Shown: in pieces, positions 1-8,128 of the stretch
Position numbering within the stretch: the stretch's first letter is position 1
Layout of the letters: every line of letters begins with the position of its first letter
Assembly: GCA_041394245.1 (NCBI GenBank)
Contig: JAWKIR010000002.1
Coordinates: forward strand, 2,542,001-2,606,000
DNA: 64,000 nucleotides
Reading direction: 5' to 3'
From: Acidimicrobiales bacterium
GTDB lineage: Bacteria; Actinomycetota; Acidimicrobiia; Acidimicrobiales; Aldehydirespiratoraceae
Program-made: the position numbers and the translations under genes
Notes under the pieces: generated by a model
What the model was told of the DNA's origin: nothing
Databases searched by the model: none
Seen by the model: the letters and a program-made list of their open reading frames with translations, nothing else

Positions 1-1
1 G

Positions 2-595
2 ACGACCCTGGTCGAGTCGATCGTCGGCCTGCTGGATCGTGAGCGGGGCAGCGTCCGTATCGGCGGCGTCGACGTCGAGGATCTGTCGCCGGAGGAGTTG
101 GCGGCGCGTGTGGCGCTCGTGTTCCAGGAGGCGTTCCTGTTCGCCGAGTCGATCTCGGAGAACGTCGGCATGGGCCGTGCGTCGGCATCCGACGTCGCCG
201 GTGCGCTCGCCATCGCCCGGGCGACGGAGTTCGTCGACGCGCTCCCGCAGGGCACCGACACCGTCGTCGGTGAACGGGGCCAGACCCTGTCCGGCGGACA
301 GCGCCAGCGCGTCGCCCTGGCCCGGGCGCTCGCCCGCTCGCCGCGGCTGCTGCTGCTCGACGACGCCACCAGCGCGGTCGACCCGCTCGTCGAAGCCGAG
401 ATCCTCGACAATCTCCAACGCGAACTCGACACGACGCTGATCGTCGTCGCTCATCGGATCTCGACGATCAAGCTCGCCGACCGGATCGTCTATCTCGACA
501 AGGGTCGCGTCGTGGCGACCGACACCCACGCGGCCCTGTTGCAGCGCGACGACTATCGGGCGCTCGTCACCGCCTACGAAGCGGAGGCGACATGA
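2..595 (+). CDS. ABC exporter half-transporter, ATP-binding end (5' truncated)
   Basis: This is the C-terminal nucleotide-binding domain of a membrane ABC exporter; the transmembrane part lies before the window. Seen: Q-loop region (VFQEAFLFAESI), an intact LSGGQRQRVALARAL signature, Walker B LLLLDDATSAVD and switch His in VVAHRIST. The residue after the Walker B Asp is Asp where active ATPases have Glu. Its stop overlaps the next gene's start as ATGA (592-595), so the two are co-translated. From knowledge of BmrCD/TM287-288-type exporters, I infer this is the subunit carrying the degenerate ATP site of a heterodimer. The substrate cannot be told; multidrug or lipid export is typical. Confidence 0.93.
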   Translation, partial: TTLVESIVGLLDRERGSVRIGGVDVEDLSPEELAARVALVFQEAFLFAESISENVGMGRASASDVAGALAIARATEFVDALPQGTDTVVGERGQTLSGGQRQRVALARALARSPRLLLLDDATSAVDPLVEAEILDNLQRELDTTLIVVAHRISTIKLADRIVYLDKGRVVATDTHAALLQRDDYRALVTAYEAEAT

Positions 596-2421
596 GCGCT
601 CGCGGCCTGTCGCCGGAGTCGGAGGATCCCGTATCCCTGCTCGATGACGACGTCGTCCCCGACGTGTCGGCGTTCCAGGTGCTGCGGCGGGGTCTCGCCA
701 TCAGTCCGGAGCTGCGGACCGGGCTTCGCGTCACGGTCGTGCTCGCCCTGGTCGCCGCGCTCGGCCGGTTGGTCATCCCGATCACCATCCAGCAGGTGCT
801 CGACCGCGGTGTGCTCAGCGACGAGGGCTATCGGCCCGGCTTCGTCTGGGCCGTGTCGGCCGGCGCGATGCTGATCGTGATCGGCGTGATGATCGCGAGT
901 CGCATGGCCCAGATCCGATTGGTCATCGCGGCCGAGGCGGTCCTGCTCGGCCTGCGGACCCGGGCCTTCGACCACATCCACAAGCTGAGCCTCGCCGACC
1001 ACAACGAGAGCCGGCGCGGCGTGCTCGTCAGCCGGGTGACCTCCGATGTCGAGTCGCTCGCCCAGTTCACCCAGTGGGGCGCGATCAGCTGGGTGATCAA
1101 CTCGTCGATCATCACCGGCGCCCTGGCCGTGATGCTCGTCTACAACTGGCAGCTCACCCTCGTGGTCATCGTCTGCCATCTCCCGCTCCTGCCGTTCCTC
1201 AAGTGGGTGCAGAAGCGACAGTTCAACGCCTACAGCCTCGTACGCACCCGCGTGGCGGAGACCCTCGGCCAGACCTCGGAGGCCGTCACCGGGGCCCCCG
1301 TCATCCGCGCCTACGGCTACGACGGACCGGTGCGGGCCCGCCTCGACGACGCGATCGACAACCAGTACCGGTCGCAGATGCGGTCGGTGGTCTGGTTCGC
1401 GGGGTTGTTGCCGGTCGTCGACTTCTTCTCCTCACTGTCGCTGGCCGCGGCCGTCGGGGTCGGCGTGTGGTACTCCGACGTGGTCGACGTCGGGGTCGGT
1501 GAGCTCGTGGCGTTCCTCTTCCTCGTCAACCTCCTGTTGAACCCGATCGCCGAGCTGGGCGAGGTGCTCGACCAGACCCAGACGGCACTGGCGGGTTGGT
1601 GGAAGATCCTCCGCGTGCTCGACGTTCCGATCGCGGTCGAAGAACCCGAACTGGGCACCCACCTGCCGAGCGGACCTCTGGCGATCACCGTCGCCGGCGT
1701 CGGCTTCCGCTACCGGACGGGCGAGCAGGTGCTCTACGACGTCGATGTCGAGATCCCCGCCGAGACCAATGTCGCCATCGTGGGGGAGACCGGGAGCGGC
1801 AAGACCACGTTCGCCCGGCTGCTGGCTCGCCTCGCCGATCCGGTCGGAGGGGTGGTGACGATCGGTGGGCTCGACCTGCGATCGGTCGACCCGGCGTCTC
1901 GTCGCGCCGCGATCCGGATGGTCCCTCAGGACGGCTTCCTGTTCGACACCACGATCGAGGAGAACATCCGCTACGGACGCATCGGTGCGACACGCGACGA
2001 GGCCGAGGCCGCGATCGAGGCACTGGGACTCACCCAGTGGCTGTCGGGCCTGCCGCTCGGCATCGACACGCCGGTCGGCGAGCGCGGTGGTCGACTCTCG
2101 GTCGGTGAGCGGCAACTCATCGCTCTGGCCCGCGCCCAGGTCGCCGATCCCGGACTCCTCCTGCTCGACGAGGCGACCTCCGCGGTCGACCCCGAGACCG
2201 AGGAGGCCCTCGCGTCGGCCCTGGCGCGTCTCGCGATCGGGCGGACGACGATCTCCGTCGCTCATCGGCTGTCGACCGCCGAGCGGGCCGATCTCGTGCT
2301 CGTCTTCGACGCCGGTCGCATCGTCCAGAAGGGGCACCACGACGAACTCGTCGCGGTCGACGGGATCTACCGGGGACTCCACGAGTCCTGGATCGGCAAC
2401 ACGCGCAACTCCTCGGCCTGA
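592..2421 (+). CDS. ABC exporter half-transporter (permease fused to ATPase)
   Basis: A full half-transporter of 609 residues, normal for this family. A six-helix ABC exporter membrane domain (about residues 40-330) is followed by the ATPase domain: Walker A GETGSGKTT near residue 400, Q-loop VPQDGFLFD, signature LSVGERQLIALARA, Walker B LLLLDEATSAVD and H-loop VAHRLST. The signature departs from LSGGQ, while the catalytic Glu after Walker B is intact. This complements the upstream partner, which has a good signature but no catalytic Glu, as expected for a heterodimer with one working ATP site. Start ATG overlaps the upstream stop. Its 3' end overlaps the convergent glycosyltransferase gene by 55 bp. 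Confidence 0.95.
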   Translation: MSARGLSPESEDPVSLLDDDVVPDVSAFQVLRRGLAISPELRTGLRVTVVLALVAALGRLVIPITIQQVLDRGVLSDEGYRPGFVWAVSAGAMLIVIGVMIASRMAQIRLVIAAEAVLLGLRTRAFDHIHKLSLADHNESRRGVLVSRVTSDVESLAQFTQWGAISWVINSSIITGALAVMLVYNWQLTLVVIVCHLPLLPFLKWVQKRQFNAYSLVRTRVAETLGQTSEAVTGAPVIRAYGYDGPVRARLDDAIDNQYRSQMRSVVWFAGLLPVVDFFSSLSLAAAVGVGVWYSDVVDVGVGELVAFLFLVNLLLNPIAELGEVLDQTQTALAGWWKILRVLDVPIAVEEPELGTHLPSGPLAITVAGVGFRYRTGEQVLYDVDVEIPAETNVAIVGETGSGKTTFARLLARLADPVGGVVTIGGLDLRSVDPASRRAAIRMVPQDGFLFDTTIEENIRYGRIGATRDEAEAAIEALGLTQWLSGLPLGIDTPVGERGGRLSVGERQLIALARAQVADPGLLLLDEATSAVDPETEEALASALARLAIGRTTISVAHRLSTAERADLVLVFDAGRIVQKGHHDELVAVDGIYRGLHESWIGNTRNSSA

Positions 2422-3602
2422 CGGGACCGGCGCAGGAGAGTCCACGCCGTCGCCGCGAACGCGGCCACGACGACGACCGCGAGCGGCGATCCGCCGGCCG
2501 CGGTCTTCGCGAGATGCACCATGCCGACGGCCCATGCGAGGGCGACGATCCTTCGGTCGATGCGGCCGCGGTCGAAGAGGACCAACACGGTGAACACGAG
2601 GAGCGAGCTGTCGTAGTAGATCGTGTGGGGGCCGATCAGGAGCAACCCGGCGGTCGTCACCGCGATCCGCTCGTCGAGCTCCAGAGCACTGCGCCACCAG
2701 GTCCACGCCAATGTCGCGACGACCGCTGCCGACACGAGGCCGCCGACGACGAGCGCCGTCTTCGACTCGGTGCCGAGTAGCGAGTGCAGGAAGCCGATGG
2801 GGGCGATCTCGTTGAGTGCGTTCACTTCGGCGTCGGCCTCGAGCAGCGGTCGGACCTCGCGCAGCCAGGTCGTCAGCCACGCGGGCCCGAAGAGAAGTGC
2901 GTTGACCGACCAGACGCCCACCGCGCCGACGCCGGCGGCACCCACGGCCCGCCAGTGGCGACCGAGGAAGAGCAGACCGATGATCGGAAGGGCGTACTGC
3001 GGTCGAAAGAGCAGTGCCGCGGCGGCGAGCCCCGCCACGAGCTCGCGGTCGGTGGCGAGGCTCCGCCAGATCAGGGCGACGAGGAAGAGCGTGCACGCGG
3101 TGTTCTGGCCGCCACCGATGCCGACGAAGACGGGATACGACGTGAGCGTCGCCGCGAGGGCGAGGGGGAAACGCCGGTCGATCACCGAGATCATGGGCCG
3201 GAGCAAGTGGAGCGCACCGACGAGCAGACCGACCATCACGAACGTGTGGACCACATAGGCGGCTCGGTACGGGAGCCGGGCCAGGACCGAGTACGCCCCG
3301 GCGACATGCGGGGCGTACGGGAACATGATGAACCCGTCCTCGTCGCCCAGGAGACCCTCCTGGGCGGCCGCCTGGGTGGTGGGATCCCACAGGTCGTCGA
3401 TGTGGCCGTCGGCGACGATCGTGCCGGCGGAGTAGAACGCGGGGAAGTCGCCGCCGACCCGGCCCGATGCCGTGTCGGAACCGTCACCGCTGATGATGAC
3501 GAAGACGAAGGCGGCGGCCAGCGCGAGGAGGAGCGCCTTCGGGTAGAGCGTCAGGCGGCGATCGAGATCGGCCGAATGCGGGCTCGGCGCGGGAGCAGTC
3601 AT
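2367..3602 (-). CDS. GT87-like (DUF2029) polyprenyl-sugar glycosyltransferase, integral membrane
   Basis: A polytopic membrane protein of about 411 residues with roughly ten hydrophobic helices. The N-terminal acidic DFPAFYSAGTIV segment and the FPYAPHVAGAYSVLARLPY motif are typical of GT87/DUF2029 proteins, which include mycobacterial mannosyl- and arabinosyltransferases that use polyprenyl-phosphate sugars at the outer face of the membrane. I chose the ATG at 3602 over the GTG at 3620 because a GGGGGG run lies about ten bases upstream. It is convergent with the ABC gene (55 bp overlap). Donor and acceptor are unknown; the family call is good, the activity is inference. Confidence 0.8.
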   Translation of the reverse strand: MTAPAPSPHSADLDRRLTLYPKALLLALAAAFVFVIISGDGSDTASGRVGGDFPAFYSAGTIVADGHIDDLWDPTTQAAAQEGLLGDEDGFIMFPYAPHVAGAYSVLARLPYRAAYVVHTFVMVGLLVGALHLLRPMISVIDRRFPLALAATLTSYPVFVGIGGGQNTACTLFLVALIWRSLATDRELVAGLAAAALLFRPQYALPIIGLLFLGRHWRAVGAAGVGAVGVWSVNALLFGPAWLTTWLREVRPLLEADAEVNALNEIAPIGFLHSLLGTESKTALVVGGLVSAAVVATLAWTWWRSALELDERIAVTTAGLLLIGPHTIYYDSSLLVFTVLVLFDRGRIDRRIVALAWAVGMVHLAKTAAGGSPLAVVVVAAFAATAWTLLRRSRQAEELRVLPIQDSWSPR

Positions 3603-3753
3603 GGTCGCCACACCCCCCAATCGGCCGACCGACGGGTCTGGTTGAGGAACGCCTGGGGCGAGGGGGCGTCCGCGACGCCCGAATCGTCTGATCGGTCTCG
3701 ATCTCGGCTACCGTTCTCGACGGTTTGCGTACCATCGCCTTCGGAGAAAAATC

Positions 3754-4740
<987 letters not shown>

Positions 4741-4774
4741 ATCCCGCCCGCTCGCAGCGTTAGCATCGGGTTCC

Positions 4775-5128
4775 ATGGCCGACTCGTCGAGTGCCGCGAA
4801 CGAACCCGAAGCCGCGCCGCGTCACGACGCCGACATCCTCGAGTTCCCCGGTGGCGATCGCACCACGCGCCTGCGTGACGTGATCGGCGAGGTGCTGCGG
4901 GAGGAACGGCATCGTCAGGGGCGCACGCTCGCCGACGTCGCCGATGCCGCGGCGGTCTCGGTGCAGTACCTCTCCGAGGTCGAGCGAGGCCGCAAGGAGG
5001 TCTCCTCCGACGTGCTGCACGCGATCCACCAGGAGTTGGGGATCGATCTCGGCGAGTTGCTCGACCGTTCGACTCGGCGGCTACGCCCGCGGGCGCAGCA
5101 CCGCGGTCCGGTCATGCTCGCCGCCTGA
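4775..5128 (+). CDS. XRE-family regulator, ClgR/PopR-like, with C-terminal LAA
   Basis: A 117-residue DNA-binding protein. The helix-turn-helix (about residues 33-90: LRDVIGEVLREERHRQGRTL, then VSVQYLSEVERGRKEVSSDV) closely matches the actinobacterial ClgR/PopR group, which activates clp protease genes. The protein ends in MLAA; the Streptomyces relatives are recognised by ClpP through two terminal alanines, and LAA also ends the ssrA tag. The gene converges on the neighbouring clpP gene and overlaps it by 48 bp. A -10-like TAGCAT (4761-4766) lies eight bases before the ATG with no Shine-Dalgarno, so translation is probably leaderless. Regulation of the clpP pair is inference from family and position. 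Confidence 0.9.
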   Translation: MADSSSAANEPEAAPRHDADILEFPGGDRTTRLRDVIGEVLREERHRQGRTLADVADAAAVSVQYLSEVERGRKEVSSDVLHAIHQELGIDLGELLDRSTRRLRPRAQHRGPVMLAA

Positions 5129-5713
5129 ACCGACGAGGACCCGGTCGGCGATCCCATACGCGACCGCCGCTTCGCCGGCGAGGACCAGGGCCCGATCGGT
5201 GTCGGCGCGGACATCGTCGGCCGAGCGTCCGGTGTGGTGGGCGAGCAGCCCCTCGGCCTCGGCCCGCACGCGGGCCAACTCGGCCGCCTCCAGCGCGAGA
5301 TCGCTCAGCGATCCGCGGCTGCCCTCGGCGTGGGGCTGGTGGAGCAGCACCCGGGCGTGCGGCAACAGTGCCCGCTTGCCCGGCGCGCCGGCGGCGAGGA
5401 GGATGGCAGCTGTCGATGTGGCCTGGCCCACGCAGAGCGTCGCCACATCGCAGGCGACGAACTGCATGGTGTCGTAGATCGCCATCATGGCGCTGAACGA
5501 CCCGCCCGGTGAGTTGAGATAGAGGTTGATGTCGGCGGTGGCGTTGTCGGCTGCGAGATGGAGGAGCTGGGCGACGATCACATTGGCGACGCCATCATCG
5601 ATCGGGGTGCCGACGAAGACGATGCGCTCCGAGAGGAGACGGCTGTAGATGTCGGACACGCGCTCGCCCCGAGCCGTCGACTCGACGACGGTGGGGATCG
5701 TGTAGGAGGTCAT
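5081..5713 (-). CDS. clpP: ClpP-family ATP-dependent protease subunit (second of pair)
   Basis: A 210-residue ClpP serine peptidase subunit. The triad is visible as Ser100 (in GQATSTAA), His125 (LLHQP) and probably Asp171 (ADTDR). The usual GQAASMGA around the nucleophile is GQATSTAA here, a conservative change. The oligomer needs a Clp ATPase (ClpX or ClpC), none of which is in the window. It is translationally coupled to the upstream clpP by an ATGA overlap (5710-5713), so the two probably form a mixed ClpP1P2-style double ring. The RGERVSDIYSRLLSERIV start is most like the ClpP3 type of Streptomyces; I judge this from memory, not from a search. Confidence 0.95.
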   Translation of the reverse strand: MTSYTIPTVVESTARGERVSDIYSRLLSERIVFVGTPIDDGVANVIVAQLLHLAADNATADINLYLNSPGGSFSAMMAIYDTMQFVACDVATLCVGQATSTAAILLAAGAPGKRALLPHARVLLHQPHAEGSRGSLSDLALEAAELARVRAEAEGLLAHHTGRSADDVRADTDRALVLAGEAAVAYGIADRVLVGSGGEHDRTAVLRPRA

Positions 5714-6321
5714 CGGCCACTCCCGACGAGTCCGACGCGCCGGGTCGGCCGGGCGGGCACGATCTCGGCGAGCGTCGTCACGACATGGTCGACGAAGCCG
5801 TAGTCGCGGGCCTCTTCGGCGGTGAACCAGCGGTCACGGCCGACGTCCTCGACCACCCGGTCGAGGGGGTGGCCCGTGTGGCGGGAGATGATGCGCCGCA
5901 TCCGCTCGAGCGTCGCTTCGAGATTGGCCGCCTGGATCTCCACGTCGGCCGCCGACCCGCCCAGACCGGCCGACCCTTCATGCATCACGACCTGGGCGTT
6001 CGGAAGTGCGTAGCGCTTCCCGGGCGCGCCGGCGCAGAGCAGGATCTGTCCCATGCTCGCCGCGAAGCCGACCGCCACGGTGGCCACGTCGTTGGGGACG
6101 AGCTGCATCGTGTCGTAGATCGCGAGGCCGGCCAGGACGGAGCCTCCCGGTGAGTTGATGTGCAGGCAGATGTCGCTGGCGGGGTCGTCGTCGGCCAGAA
6201 CGAGGAGCTGGGCGACCACGCGGTTGGCGCTGGCGTCGTCGACTGCTTCGCCGAGCACGATGATGCGCTGCTCCATGAGACGATCGCCCACGTTCGGCCC
6301 GGACGGGAGTGTGTGGTTCAT
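5710..6321 (-). CDS. clpP: ClpP-family ATP-dependent protease subunit (first of pair)
   Basis: A 203-residue ClpP subunit beginning MNHTLPSGP. The catalytic residues are Ser89 (GFAASMGQ), His114 (VMHEG) and Asp158 (EDVGRDR). The open frame runs on upstream to 7284, but homology begins at this ATG and the longer part is antisense to the glycosylase gene. It has no N-terminal propeptide of note. First gene of a two-gene operon, divergent from the DNA glycosylase; the spacer holds a perfect 6-bp inverted repeat (6361-6377) resembling the PopR operator. No Shine-Dalgarno is seen; a weak CACACT element lies six bases before the ATG. Confidence 0.94.
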   Translation of the reverse strand: MNHTLPSGPNVGDRLMEQRIIVLGEAVDDASANRVVAQLLVLADDDPASDICLHINSPGGSVLAGLAIYDTMQLVPNDVATVAVGFAASMGQILLCAGAPGKRYALPNAQVVMHEGSAGLGGSAADVEIQAANLEATLERMRRIISRHTGHPLDRVVEDVGRDRWFTAEEARDYGFVDHVVTTLAEIVPARPTRRVGLVGSGR

Positions 6322-6359
6322 GGGCCGAGTGTGGCGGCTCGCGACCGCCCCCGGAGCCG

Positions 6360-6378
6360 ATTCTGCTGCAGGCAGAAC
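6360..6378. promoter_or_regulatory. Palindromic operator candidate upstream of the clpP pair
   Basis: The sequence TTCTGC-N5-GCAGAA (6361-6377) is a perfect inverted repeat. Read as TCTGCY-N3-GGCAGA, it resembles the Streptomyces PopR site that I recall as TGTCTGCC-N3-GGCAGACA. It lies about 40-55 bases upstream of the first clpP start, a normal position for an activator, and also just upstream of the divergent glycosylase promoter. Confidence 0.5.
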
Positions 6379-6405
6379 CCGTCGGCGACGCATAGCCTGG
6401 CTCGC

Positions 6406-7245
6406 ATGCCGGAGTTGCCGGAGATCAAGGCGCATGCCGAACGACTCGCCGAGAACTGGATGGGCGCGGAGCTCGTGGGGTTCCGCCCGCTGCATCTCAC
6501 TGCGCTCAAGACCTATGCGCCTCGGCCCGAGGAGGCCTACGGGCTCATGCTCACCGGCACGGGGAATCGGGGCAAGTACCTCTACCTGCGTTTCGGCGAG
6601 CAGCTGACGTTCGTCGTCCATCTCATGCAGGGCGGGCGACTGCGGCCCGACGCGAAGAAGGCGAAGAAGCCCCGCGGTGGTATGGCCCGCTGGGAGTTCG
6701 CCGACGGCGGTGCGCTCCTGCTCACCGAAGCGGGGACCGAGCACAAGGCCGGGGTGTGGCTGGTGGAGGGAGACCCCGACGTCCAGCAGCCGGTCGACCA
6801 TCTCGGGCCCGACGCCGACACGATCAGCCGCGAGCAACTCGTCGTCGCGCTGCACTCGGAGAACACCCGGGTGCACGGCTTCCTGCGCGACCAACGGCGC
6901 ATCGCCGGCATCGGGCGGCTGCTGTCGAACGAGATCCTCTTCCACGCCAAGCTCTCGCCGTTCGCCATGACGAAGAAGCTGGCCGATGCCGACATCGATC
7001 GCTTGGAGGCGAGCATGAACGAGGTGATCGCGCGCCACCTCGAGTTCGAGCGCTCGCTCGACGACATCGGGAGGTCGGCCGATCGCCCCAGCGCCGTGCA
7101 CCACCGGATCGGGTTGCCGTGCCGGGACTGCGACGACGAGGTGCGATCGGTCGAGTACCGGCGCTACACGGTCGCCTACTGCCCGACATGTCAGACGAAC
7201 GGGAGAGAGCTCGCCGACAACACGACGAGCAAGTTCCTCAAATAG
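6406..7245 (+). CDS. Fpg/Nei-family DNA glycosylase/AP lyase
   Basis: Base-excision repair enzyme that removes oxidised bases and cleaves the abasic site. It is 279 residues, normal length. After Met removal Pro1 and Glu2 of PELPEI are the catalytic N-terminus; the beta-hairpin Lys is in RGKYLYLRF, the helix-two-turn-helix is around GIGRLLSNEILFHAKLSP, and the C-terminal zinc finger is C-x2-C-x16-C-x2-C (CRDC ... CPTC). I cannot separate Fpg (8-oxoguanine) from Nei2-type specificity by eye. TAGCCT at 6393-6398 lies seven bases before the ATG, so the mRNA is probably leaderless. Overlaps the convergent SCP2 gene by 8 bp. Confidence 0.93.
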   Translation: MPELPEIKAHAERLAENWMGAELVGFRPLHLTALKTYAPRPEEAYGLMLTGTGNRGKYLYLRFGEQLTFVVHLMQGGRLRPDAKKAKKPRGGMARWEFADGGALLLTEAGTEHKAGVWLVEGDPDVQQPVDHLGPDADTISREQLVVALHSENTRVHGFLRDQRRIAGIGRLLSNEILFHAKLSPFAMTKKLADADIDRLEASMNEVIARHLEFERSLDDIGRSADRPSAVHHRIGLPCRDCDDEVRSVEYRRYTVAYCPTCQTNGRELADNTTSKFLK

Positions 7246-7594
7246 CAGCGCCGAGCAGTTCCGCGATCTCGTCGAGGGCGCCACGGTGCGAGATGAGCAC
7301 GTCGAGATCGCCGCCGATCCTCAACGCACCGTCGAGAAAGGCGCGTTGGGCCGAAAGGCGACCGGCGTGGATCGCTGCCGCGGTCTCGAACGAACTGGTC
7401 AGCGTGACCGACGGGTCGGCTGCAGGCCCGGCCGCGACCCGGGCGACGCCGTCGGCGAACGCAACGTGCCACGAGATGGGCGAGGGGCCGGTGATGCGCT
7501 GTTCGATGGTGAGCCGGATGTCGGCGTCGATCGTGGCCCCGGCCGCAGCGCGGGTGAGGTCGTCGATCCACTCCTGAGATGCGAATGCAGCCAC
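7238..7594 (-). CDS. SCP2 sterol/lipid-carrier domain protein
   Basis: A 118-residue single-domain protein. The pattern fits an SCP2 fold: RLTIEQRITGPSPISWHVAFADGVARVAAGPAADP reads as the beta strands, then the conserved VTLTSSFETAAAIHAGRLSAQRAFLDGALRIGGDLD region with its helix and lipid-tunnel lining. Such proteins bind hydrophobic ligands such as acyl-CoA or sterols; the ligand here is unknown. It starts at GTG 7594, with TAGCCT (reverse strand, 7601-7606) six bases upstream, indicating a leaderless transcript. It is divergent from the RDD gene. Confidence 0.82.
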   Translation of the reverse strand: MAAFASQEWIDDLTRAAAGATIDADIRLTIEQRITGPSPISWHVAFADGVARVAAGPAADPSVTLTSSFETAAAIHAGRLSAQRAFLDGALRIGGDLDVLISHRGALDEIAELLGAAI

Positions 7595-7632
7595 GTAGGC
7601 AGGCTAGAGGCTCTGCTCGTAGCCTCGGGTTC

Positions 7633-8124
7633 TTGCAGACGAGCGAGCGCCCCGCGGACCTCGGATGGCGCATCGCCGCCCGGGTGGTCGACATCGTGGT
7701 GTTCACCTGGTTGTTGGTCTTCGTGCTCGTGGAGATCGATCAACGCCTCCTCGGGGGCGATCCGCTCGGTCGCCGGTCGGCGCGGCTCGTGCTGGACTCG
7801 GCGCGGCCGATCATCCTGTTGCTGTTGCTCGTCGTCGTCTACGAGATCGTGCCGGCGGTCGCGTGGGGGGCCACGCCCGGCAAGGCGTTGTTGGGGCTCC
7901 GAGTCCGGCGCACGAGTGCGGCGGGGCCGCCGTGGTTGATGGCTCTCGGTCGGGCCGCGGTGCTGTATCTACCGGTCGTCTTCTTCGGCGCGTTCGGTTT
8001 CGTCGTGCCCCTCGTCCTGCTCATCAGCGTCGCCATCGCGGCCGACGGGAGGGGTCTGCACGACCGCCTGGTCGGTACCCTCATCGTCAGCATTCCCCGC
8101 GAGCCCGACCCAGAGAGGAGCTGA
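7633..8124 (+). CDS. RDD-family membrane protein
   Basis: A small membrane protein (163 residues from this start) with three or four hydrophobic helices. LGWRIAARVVDIVVFTW is the RDD box with its Arg and Asp, AWGATPGKALLGLRVRRT is the conserved second motif, and it ends DGRGLHDRLVGTLIV. RDD proteins are thought to be transporters or ion-exchange components, but function is unsettled. An ATG at 7579 gives a longer frame, but that would overlap the divergent SCP2 gene. The TTG at 7633 has TAGCCT exactly seven bases before it (7620-7625), so I prefer it. Confidence 0.8.
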   Translation: MQTSERPADLGWRIAARVVDIVVFTWLLVFVLVEIDQRLLGGDPLGRRSARLVLDSARPIILLLLLVVVYEIVPAVAWGATPGKALLGLRVRRTSAAGPPWLMALGRAAVLYLPVVFFGAFGFVVPLVLLISVAIAADGRGLHDRLVGTLIVSIPREPDPERS

Positions 8125-8128
8125 CCCC

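Noticed and set aside
1432..3390. Long minus-strand frame (652 codons) across the ABC and glycosyltransferase genes
   Set aside because: It lies antisense to two well-supported genes and is rich in Arg/Pro/Gly from high GC; no motif is seen. The same applies to long frames at 2784-4763, 42334-43923, 52713-54278 and 53435-55939.
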